This document shows, piece after piece, positions 1-5,610 of a stretch of DNA of 6,227 nucleotides; the stretch's first letter is position 1; the number at the start of each line of letters is the position of its first letter. Source of the stretch: Vulcanimicrobiota bacterium (GTDB lineage: Bacteria; Vulcanimicrobiota; Vulcanimicrobiia; Vulcanimicrobiales; Vulcanimicrobiaceae). The stretch spans positions 1-6,227 of the forward strand of contig JAFAMS010000268.1 of the NCBI GenBank assembly GCA_019233165.1. The letters run 5' to 3'. A program made the translations under genes and the position numbers. The notes under the pieces were generated by a model, which worked only from the letters and a program-made list of their open reading frames with translations, was not told the DNA's origin and did no database searches.

Positions 1-137
1 TACGACGGGTCCGTGAGTGCTTCTTCGTAGCCGGTCATCCCCGTATAGAACACCGCCTCGCCGAGCGCTAGTCCCTGGGCGGCGAGCCCCTCGCCGTCGT
101 AGCGAGCGCCGTCGGCGAGCAGGAGCGATGCGATCAT
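1..137 (-). CDS. carA: Carbamoyl-phosphate synthase small subunit, N-terminal fragment (runs off the left edge)
   Basis: CarA is the glutamine amidotransferase subunit of carbamoyl-phosphate synthetase. It hydrolyses glutamine and passes ammonia to CarB for carbamoyl phosphate, the first committed precursor of pyrimidines and arginine. Only 45 codons plus two bases are visible. They start with MIASLLLADGARYDGEG and continue through GEAVFYTGMTGYEEALTDPS. This matches the conserved CarA N-terminus (LLLADG near residue 5, then the TGMTGYxExLTDPSY block near residues 33-45). The glutaminase domain with its Cys-His-Glu triad lies outside the window. The ATG at 137-135 overlaps the pyrC stop by four bases (ATGA), which fixes the start and implies translational coupling. 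No clear Shine-Dalgarno sequence precedes it. carB would be expected further downstream, but that is inference. Confidence 0.93.
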   Translation of the reverse strand, partial: MIASLLLADGARYDGEGLAAQGLALGEAVFYTGMTGYEEALTDPS

Positions 138-1429
138 GCGTACGCGAGGCGTTCGATGATTCCGCGCTCCACGTGATACGCGAGCCGGCCGCCGACGACC
201 GTAGCCACGACCCGCCGCGTGAAACGCCGTCCGTCGAACGGCGTGTTCTTTCCCTTCGAGTAAAACGCGCTCGCATCGACGGTCCACGGACGCTCGGCGA
301 AGATCGTCACGTCGGCGCGGACGCCCGTCGCAAGCGTACCGCCTTCGACGCCGAGGATCTTCGCGGGATTCGTCGAGAGCAGCGCGACGAAACGCTCGAG
401 CGGAAGATCGGGGAGCGCCTCGGCGTACGCGCCGACCGCGATCTCGAGTCCTGAAAAGCCGACCGGAGCGACGGAGAGCAGCTGCGCTTTCTCCTCGGCC
501 GTATGCGGCGCGTGGTCCGAGGCGAACGCGTCGATTACGCCGTCGCGGACGGCGGCGCGCAACGCGGCGGCATCGTCGGGACCGCGCAGCGGCGGCGCGA
601 CTTTCGCACGGGCGTGGTAATCGACGAAGAGATCGTCGCCGAGAAGCAGGTGGTGCGGCGTCACCTCGCAAGTCACCGTGGTTCCCCGCGAGCGCGCCCA
701 GCGAACGATCTCCACGGCGTTTGCCGTCGAAACGTGGGCGACGTGCCAGCGCTTGCGCGTGTCGGCGGCGATCAACAGATCGCGCGCGACGACGATGTCT
801 TCGGCGAGGCCGGGGCTCCCTAGCAAGCCCAGGCGGACCGACTGCGGCCCCTCGTTCATCACCGCGTCACCGTGCAGCTCGTCGTCGAGGCAGTGCGAGA
901 TGAACGGACCCCGAACGTCGCGCGCGTACAGTGCGGCGTTCCGCAGCACGCGAGGGTTCATAACCGTCGAACCGTCGTCGCTGAACGCAACCGCGCCGGC
1001 GGTCGCGAGCTCGTGGAACGGCGCGATCTCCTTCCCTTCCCGATTGCGCGTGATCGCGCCGACGGGATACACGCGAGCGAACCCCGCCGCTGCCGCGCGC
1101 TGCTCGATCTCGGCGATCACGGCTGGCGTGTCGATCGCGGGATTCGTGTTCGGCATGCACGCAACTGCCGTGAACCCGCCGGCGACCGCCGCGGCGGTTC
1201 CCGTTGCGATTGTTTCCTTGTGCGTCGCACCCGGCTCGCGAAGGTGGACGTGCATGTCGATGAATCCGGGCGCGACGATGCAGCCCGTGGCGTCGATCAC
1301 TTCGTGACCGCGCTCCTCGACGTGCTCGGCGACGCCGCGAACGATCCCACCGTCGATTGCGACGTCGCGGACGGCGTCGAGTCCGCGCGACGGATCGATG
1401 ACGCGTCCACCTCGAATCAGAACCCTCAT
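134..1429 (-). CDS. pyrC: Dihydroorotase, class I (third step of de novo pyrimidine synthesis)
   Basis: This 431-residue cytosolic metalloenzyme of the amidohydrolase superfamily interconverts N-carbamoyl-aspartate and dihydroorotate, and its length is normal for class I. The first dihydroorotase signature DMHVHLREP (58-66) carries the metal ligands H60 and H62 and substrate arginine R64. N94 lies in MPNTNP. D152 in SDDG is the acidic metal ligand typical of class I, where class II enzymes use a carboxylated lysine. H179 (SHC) and H232 (HVST) are further metal ligands. The second signature ASDHAPHT (303-310) carries catalytic D305 and H309. This makes it an intact enzyme rather than the inactive PyrC-like partner found beside some PyrB proteins. 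Two usual substrate-loop positions differ: A278 in KVAPPLR, where Asn is common, and V323 in PVG, where Phe is common. The ATG overlaps the pyrB stop (ATGA, 1426-1429) and has a good Shine-Dalgarno sequence. Confidence 0.96.
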   Translation of the reverse strand: MRVLIRGGRVIDPSRGLDAVRDVAIDGGIVRGVAEHVEERGHEVIDATGCIVAPGFIDMHVHLREPGATHKETIATGTAAAVAGGFTAVACMPNTNPAIDTPAVIAEIEQRAAAAGFARVYPVGAITRNREGKEIAPFHELATAGAVAFSDDGSTVMNPRVLRNAALYARDVRGPFISHCLDDELHGDAVMNEGPQSVRLGLLGSPGLAEDIVVARDLLIAADTRKRWHVAHVSTANAVEIVRWARSRGTTVTCEVTPHHLLLGDDLFVDYHARAKVAPPLRGPDDAAALRAAVRDGVIDAFASDHAPHTAEEKAQLLSVAPVGFSGLEIAVGAYAEALPDLPLERFVALLSTNPAKILGVEGGTLATGVRADVTIFAERPWTVDASAFYSKGKNTPFDGRRFTRRVVATVVGGRLAYHVERGIIERLAYA

Positions 1430-2346
1430 GCGACCGCTCCGGCAGCGTTTACCAAGAGATCGAGCGCCGCCATCCGCACGTAGACGCCGTTGTGGACTTG
1501 CGCTTCATAGCGCGAGCGCGGGTCTGCGAGCGCGTCGTCGGTGAGCTCGACCCCGCGGTTGTACGGCCCCGGGTGCAGGACGATCGCGTGGCTGGGTAAG
1601 ATCCGCAAGCGCTGCGCGTGCAGCTGATAGCCGATCGTGTAATCCGCGAGCGCCGGTAGCAGCGATGCGGCGATCCGCTCCCGCTGGATTCGCAACATCA
1701 TCACCGCGTCGACCCGCGGGAGGACGGCGTCGAAGTCGCGCTCGATGTGCAAGCCCTTTGCGGCGAAGGCATCCGGCAGGAGCGTCGGCGGCCCGACGAG
1801 GGTGACGTCGATCCCGAGCATCTTCATCCCCACGATGTTCGAACGGGCGACCCGTGAGTGCAGGATGTCCCCGACGATCGCGACGCGCAGTCCCTCGAAT
1901 CGTCCGAACTCGGCGTGCAGTGTCGCGAGATCCAATAGCGCTTGCGTCGGGTGTGCGTGCGTCCCGTCGCCCGCGTTGATCACGTGACCGTCGAACGACT
2001 CTGCGAGCCGCGTTGCGAACCCCGACTCGTTGTGACGCACGACGATCACGCACACGCCGATCGCGCGCAACGTGAGCGCAGTGTCGGCGATCGTTTCGCC
2101 TTTGCCTAGGCTCGACGTCCCCGGCGCGAACGAGATGACGTCGGCGCCGACCCGCTGCTCGGCGAGCGTGAACGACGTCGCCGTCCGGGTGCTCGCCTCG
2201 AAGAAGAGGTTGAGGACCGGGACCCCCGCCAGAAGGGAGCGGCTCGGAGCGGATTCCCTGAATTCGGCCGAGCGCCGAATGATGAGCTCGATTTCCTCGC
2301 GAGTCAGCGAGTCGATGTCGAGAAGGCTGCGCTTACTGCGGTGCAT
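1426..2346 (-). CDS. pyrB: Aspartate carbamoyltransferase catalytic subunit
   Basis: PyrB transfers the carbamoyl group of carbamoyl phosphate to L-aspartate, forming N-carbamoyl-aspartate in the cytosol. Taken from ATG 2346 it has 306 residues, the usual length. The family signature FFEASTRT (48-55) holds the carbamoyl-phosphate ligands S52, T53, R54 and T55. The mobile loop SSLGKGET (79-86), VVRH (102-105) and HPTQ (132-135) follow. The aspartate domain shows GD at 159-160, HSRVARSN (163-170), LRIQRER (218-224) and HPGPYNRGVEL (258-268). After the signature the sequence reads ATSFT, where RTSFE or RLSFE is common. This is a mild divergence outside the direct ligands. An alternative ATG at 2370 would add eight residues; I prefer 2346 because the protein then begins just ahead of the conserved SLLDIDSLT segment. 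Neither start has a good ribosome site. The start overlaps the pyrR end by 14 bases, and the TGA overlaps the pyrC ATG. No regulatory pyrI gene is present. Confidence 0.95.
   Translation of the reverse strand: MHRSKRSLLDIDSLTREEIELIIRRSAEFRESAPSRSLLAGVPVLNLFFEASTRTATSFTLAEQRVGADVISFAPGTSSLGKGETIADTALTLRAIGVCVIVVRHNESGFATRLAESFDGHVINAGDGTHAHPTQALLDLATLHAEFGRFEGLRVAIVGDILHSRVARSNIVGMKMLGIDVTLVGPPTLLPDAFAAKGLHIERDFDAVLPRVDAVMMLRIQRERIAASLLPALADYTIGYQLHAQRLRILPSHAIVLHPGPYNRGVELTDDALADPRSRYEAQVHNGVYVRMAALDLLVNAAGAVA
1437..1440 (-). promoter_or_regulatory. Shine-Dalgarno sequence of pyrC
   Basis: On the minus strand GGAG is followed by a 7-base spacer and then the pyrC ATG at 1429. It sits inside the last codons of pyrB. 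It is the only well-spaced purine-rich ribosome site at any gene start in the window, and it supports the chosen pyrC start alongside the ATGA overlap. Confidence 0.7.
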
Positions 2347-2896
2347 GCTCCCAATCGGCGACCGACACATCGTCGCTTGGAGATGGTTGCGGCGCCAAGG
2401 TCACGTCGATGCGCTCGCGGCGGCTCGTCGGGATCACTCGGCCGACGTAATCGGGTTGAATCGGAAGCTCGCGCTGGCCGCGATCGATCAGGACGGCGAG
2501 CCGAATCGCCTTCGGCCGGCCGAGGTCGGTAACCGCGTCGAGGCTCGAGCGGACGGTTCGACCGGTGTAGAGGACGTCGTCGACGATGACGACGGTCCGT
2601 CCCCTAACGTCGTGACGGATATCCGACTCCGGGAGCTCGTGCGTGACGTCGTCGTCGCGGTAGAGGTTGATGTTCAGGAAACCCAGGCCCGGGTCGACGC
2701 CGGAGATCTCGGCGACCTTCGTCGCGAGCCGGCGCGCCAAGCTTTCGCCGCCGCGGCGGATCCCGATCAAGATGAGCCCTCCTTGCGCCTCCTCCGGCTC
2801 GACCATCTGGTGCGCCATGCGCGCGATCGCACGCTCGATCTCCTCGGAGCTCATCAGCGTGCGGCGGCGCGCCGCGGGGATCGCGGGGCTCGTCAT
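2333..2896 (-). CDS. pyrR: PyrR: pyrimidine operon regulator / uracil phosphoribosyltransferase
   Basis: PyrR is a type I phosphoribosyltransferase-fold protein. In Bacillus it binds pyr mRNA in response to UMP, and it also has uracil phosphoribosyltransferase activity (uracil + PRPP to UMP + PPi). The 187-residue product shows the family order: an N-terminal helix EEIERAIARMAHQM (18-31), the ILIGIRRGGESLARRL segment (42-57), NINLYRDD (75-82), the PRPP-binding loop VIVDDVLYTGRT (103-114), LAVLIDRGQRELPIQPDYVGR (133-153) and IPTS (155-158). These follow the B. subtilis protein closely. The start is ATG 2896, overlapping the valS TGA by four bases, so translation is probably coupled to valS. 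The TAA at 2335-2333 falls inside the beginning of pyrB. In this window there is no untranslated leader that could carry a classical PyrR attenuator, so whether it acts as an RNA-binding regulator or only as a salvage enzyme is open. Confidence 0.94.
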   Translation of the reverse strand: MTSPAIPAARRRTLMSSEEIERAIARMAHQMVEPEEAQGGLILIGIRRGGESLARRLATKVAEISGVDPGLGFLNINLYRDDDVTHELPESDIRHDVRGRTVVIVDDVLYTGRTVRSSLDAVTDLGRPKAIRLAVLIDRGQRELPIQPDYVGRVIPTSRRERIDVTLAPQPSPSDDVSVADWEHAPQ

Positions 2897-5490
2897 CGGC
2901 CGCCAACTTCGACCAAAAGCCGCTCGGTCCGCTCCAGCTCGCGGCGATAGGCCTCGAGCTTCTCGCGCTCTTTGGCGACGACGTCGGCGGGAGCGCGGGC
3001 GACGAACGACTCGGAAGAGAGCTTCTTCTCGCCCCGTTCGACCTCGGCGCGCAGGCGCGAAAGCTCCTTGGCGTAGCGTTCGCGAAGCTGCTCGACGGGC
3101 GCGCGCACGGTAATGGCGGCCATCAGGTCCGCAAAACTTCCCTCGTTCGCAGGCTCGGCGACGATCTCGGCACCTGCGTGCAAGGCGATCAAGTCGAGCA
3201 CCTCGCGTTCGCGACCGAGCGGGGCCGGCGCGAGGACCGTCAGCTTCGCGCGCTCGTTCATCCCGAACTCGTGCCGCGCGTTGCGCAAGCGCTCGACGAC
3301 CCCGCGCACGACGTCGTATTTTTCTGCGGCTTTGTCGTCGACGATGATCTCGCCGGCGTCCGGCCACGACGCCGTGACGATCGTCTCGCCGTCATGCGGA
3401 AGCGCCTGCCAGAGCTCCTCGGTCACGAACGGCGCGATCGGATGCATCAAGCGGGCTAGGGCGTTCAGGACGTACGAGAGGACGGCAGCCCGTGTCGCTC
3501 CGCCGAGCTTCGTCGACTCCAAATACCAATCGCAGTATTCGTACCAGCCGAACCGCAAGAGCTTGTCGGCGGCGAGGCCGAGCTCGAAGCGGTAGAGCGC
3601 GTCGGTCACTTCGCGCGCAGTCGCGGCGAGGCGCGTGAGAATCCAGCGGTCGGCGAGCGAAAGCTCCCCGCTCGTCGGAAGCGTCCCCGCCGGGGGCAAG
3701 CCTTCCGGGAGCGCGCGGATGTAGCGCAGCGCGTTCCAGAGCTTGTTCGCAAAGCGCCGCGCTTCGTCGGCGAAGCGTTCGTCGAAGTTCAGCTCCTGCG
3801 ACTCGAGCCGCATCTGCCGAACGATCCCGAAGCGCGTCCCGTCGGCGCCGTATTTCGCGACGAGGTCCATCGGGTCGATCGCGTTCCCGAGACTCTTGCT
3901 CATCTTGCGGCCTTGCATGTCGAAGACGAGCGGCGTGATGAACACGGTCTGGAACGGGATCTTTCCCACGAACTTCATCCCAAGCATTACCATCCGCGCC
4001 ACCCACAAGAAGATGATCTCCCGCGCGGTGATCATCACCTGATTCGGATACCAGTGCTCGAGCTCGGGCGTCCGGTCGGGCCAACCTAAGATCGAAAACG
4101 GCCACAGACCGCTGGAGAACCAGGTGTCGAGCGTATCGGGGTCGCGCCGCAGCTCGTCGGTACCGTAGGTCTCGCGCGCGATCGTCCGTGCTTCTTCTTC
4201 CGTTTCGGCAACGACGACGTGCTCGTCGGGCGTGTACCAGACCGGAAGTTGGTGACCCCACCAAATCTGTCGCGAGACGTTCCAATCGCGAATGTTTTCG
4301 AGCCACTGCTCGTAGGTGCGGCCGAAGCGTTCCGGAACGAATCGAATCCGGCCGTCGCGATACGCCTCCAGCGCCGGCTTGGCGAGCGGCTCCATCTTGC
4401 AGAACCACTGCAAAGAGAGCAACGGCTCGACGATCTGTCCAGAGCGCTCGCTGACCGGGACCTTCATGGCGTACGGTTCGGTTCGCACGAGCGCACCGTC
4501 GGCGCGCAAGCGCTCGACGACGGCTTCCCGCGCCTCGAACCGCTCGCGCCCGGCAAAGGGTCCGGCCTCCGCCGTCATCTTCCCGTCGAAGCCGATCACC
4601 GTCGGCATCGGCAGATTGTGGCGCAAACCGATCTCGTAGTCGAGCGGATCGTGCGCCGGCGTTACTTTAACGGCGCCCGTCCCGAACTCTCGCTCGACCG
4701 CGGCGTCGGCGATCATCGGGATGCGCCGCCCCAGGATCGGCAGCACGAACGTTTTACCGACGAGGTGCCGGTAGCGTCCGTCGTCGGGATGGACCGCGAC
4801 CGCGGTGTCGCCGAGCATCGTCTCGGGACGCGTCGTCGCAACGACGACCTCGCCGGTCCCGTCTTCGCTGCGATAGCGCAGATGCCAGAGCGTCCCGGCT
4901 CGCTCTTGGTTTTCGATTTCGGCATCCGAAAGCGTGGACTTCGAGCCGACGTCCCAGTTGATGAGCCGGACGCCGCGATAGATCAAGCCCTCGCGATACA
5001 GCTCGACGAACACCTTGACGACGGCGGCAGAGAGCCCGGGATCCATCGTGAAACGGTCGCGCGCCCAGTCCGGGCCGAAGCCGAGCGTGCGGAACTGCTC
5101 GTAGATGATCCCGCCGTACTCCTCGCGCCATTGCCAGGCGCGCTCGAAATACTTCTCGCGCCCAAGCCCGTCGCGCGTCAGCCCTTCGCGCGCGAGCTCG
5201 CGGACGAGCACCGCTTCCGTGGCGATCGCCGCGTGATCTTGTCCCGGGAGCCAGTCGGCATTCTCGCCGAGCATCCGGTGATAGCGCGTGAGAATATCCA
5301 TCGCCGTGTACGTCGAGCCGTGACCCAGGTGCGCCCGTCCGGTGATATTCGGCGGCGGCATCGAGATGATGAACGGCGGCCGCGCCGGATCCGGTTCTTC
5401 GTGAAAGACGCCGCTGCGTTCCCAGCGCTCGTAGAGCCGCGGCTCGACTTCGGCGGGATCGTAGGACTTCGCTAGCTCGACCGATCTCAC
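2893..5490 (-). CDS. valS: Valine--tRNA ligase
   Basis: ValRS is a class Ia cytosolic synthetase that charges tRNA-Val and edits misactivated threonine. The product has 865 residues, within the normal range. The Rossmann domain carries the HIGH motif as HLGH (54-57) in PPPNITGRAHLGHG. The CP1 editing domain shows TTRPETMLGDTAVAVHP (219-235) and GTGAVKVTPAHDPLDYEIG (270-288). LSLQWFCKM (358-366), WWGHQLPVWY (410-419) and DTWFSSGLWPFS (455-466) follow, then KMSKS (529-533). Next come the helical anticodon-binding domain (about 610-750) and a C-terminal coiled-coil arm (about 795-860) containing FVARAPADVVAKEREKL. Residues 83-92 read GQDHAAIATE where GTDHAGIATQ is common. The start codon is GTG, bounded by an in-frame TAA (5502-5500) four codons upstream, and no other early start exists. 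There is no Shine-Dalgarno sequence; the preceding bases are pyrimidine-rich. It sits 9 bases after the upstream gene's ancestral stop and overlaps pyrR. Confidence 0.97.
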   Translation of the reverse strand: MRSVELAKSYDPAEVEPRLYERWERSGVFHEEPDPARPPFIISMPPPNITGRAHLGHGSTYTAMDILTRYHRMLGENADWLPGQDHAAIATEAVLVRELAREGLTRDGLGREKYFERAWQWREEYGGIIYEQFRTLGFGPDWARDRFTMDPGLSAAVVKVFVELYREGLIYRGVRLINWDVGSKSTLSDAEIENQERAGTLWHLRYRSEDGTGEVVVATTRPETMLGDTAVAVHPDDGRYRHLVGKTFVLPILGRRIPMIADAAVEREFGTGAVKVTPAHDPLDYEIGLRHNLPMPTVIGFDGKMTAEAGPFAGRERFEAREAVVERLRADGALVRTEPYAMKVPVSERSGQIVEPLLSLQWFCKMEPLAKPALEAYRDGRIRFVPERFGRTYEQWLENIRDWNVSRQIWWGHQLPVWYTPDEHVVVAETEEEARTIARETYGTDELRRDPDTLDTWFSSGLWPFSILGWPDRTPELEHWYPNQVMITAREIIFLWVARMVMLGMKFVGKIPFQTVFITPLVFDMQGRKMSKSLGNAIDPMDLVAKYGADGTRFGIVRQMRLESQELNFDERFADEARRFANKLWNALRYIRALPEGLPPAGTLPTSGELSLADRWILTRLAATAREVTDALYRFELGLAADKLLRFGWYEYCDWYLESTKLGGATRAAVLSYVLNALARLMHPIAPFVTEELWQALPHDGETIVTASWPDAGEIIVDDKAAEKYDVVRGVVERLRNARHEFGMNERAKLTVLAPAPLGREREVLDLIALHAGAEIVAEPANEGSFADLMAAITVRAPVEQLRERYAKELSRLRAEVERGEKKLSSESFVARAPADVVAKEREKLEAYRRELERTERLLVEVGGR

Positions 5491-5499
5491 AGGAGCGGT

Positions 5500-5607
5500 T
5501 TACAGCAAATCGAGCGCGTCCACCTCGGGCATGAAGCCTTGCTCCGCGAGCCAAGCACCGTCGTACAACTTCGACCGATAACGCTCGCCGCCGTCGCACA
5601 GGATCGT
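5500..5607 (-). pseudogene. Detached in-frame C-terminal tail of the cysteine synthase-like gene
   Basis: Continuing in the same frame after the TGA gives 35 codons and then TAA (5502-5500). They begin TILCDGGERYRSKLYDGAW and end VDALDLL. This matches the normal C-terminus of the CysK/CysM/CBS-like family (compare ICDRGDRY in E. coli CysM and LPSSGERY in CysK), where a residue near this motif contacts the PLP ring nitrogen. Frame and motif are intact, so the break is a single codon rather than a frameshift. The original gene therefore most likely ran to TAA 5500, nine bases before valS. It could be a real recent nonsense mutation or a sequence or assembly error. Confidence 0.8.
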
Positions 5608-5610
5608 TCA
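5608..5610 (-). other. In-frame TGA interrupting the cysteine synthase-like gene
   Basis: The reading goes GSVV-TGA-TILCDGG, where homologues have a hydrophobic residue, often Val, followed by T-I/L-L-C-D. TGA serves as the normal stop of valS, pyrB and pyrC here, so general TGA reassignment is unlikely. A one-base change from Cys (TGC/TGT), Trp (TGG), Leu (TTA), Ser (TCA), Arg (CGA/AGA) or Gly (GGA) would create it. I see no convincing stem-loop of selenocysteine-insertion type just downstream. Confidence 0.85.

Noticed and set aside
872..1483. Plus-strand open frames opposite pyrC
   Set aside because: They are antisense to intact pyrC, and overlapping alternatives exist in two frames. This is a GC-content effect.
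2346..2370. Earlier ATG at 2370 as the pyrB start
   Set aside because: It adds eight residues (MCRSPIGS) not expected in the family, has no ribosome site and would enlarge the overlap with pyrR to 38 bases. It is not fully excluded.
2897..2945. Possible PyrR-binding loop in the last codons of valS (CCGAGCGGC on the minus strand)
   Set aside because: It only loosely resembles the known loop, lacks the AGAGAGGC core, and is adequately explained by the coding sequence.
2072..2950. A 292-codon open frame on the plus strand across pyrB/pyrR/valS ends
   Set aside because: It spans three well-supported minus-strand genes, shows no known motif and has low-complexity Arg/Asp/Val composition.
4219..5475. 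A 418-codon open frame on the plus strand
   Set aside because: It lies wholly opposite valS, whose protein is unmistakable. Its translation is Arg/Asp-rich without a recognisable domain, as expected for the antisense of a high-GC gene.
5500..5607. Selenocysteine insertion at the TGA
   Set aside because: No convincing bacterial SECIS-like hairpin follows the TGA, and this family is not a known selenoprotein family. It was kept only as a low-probability option to check.
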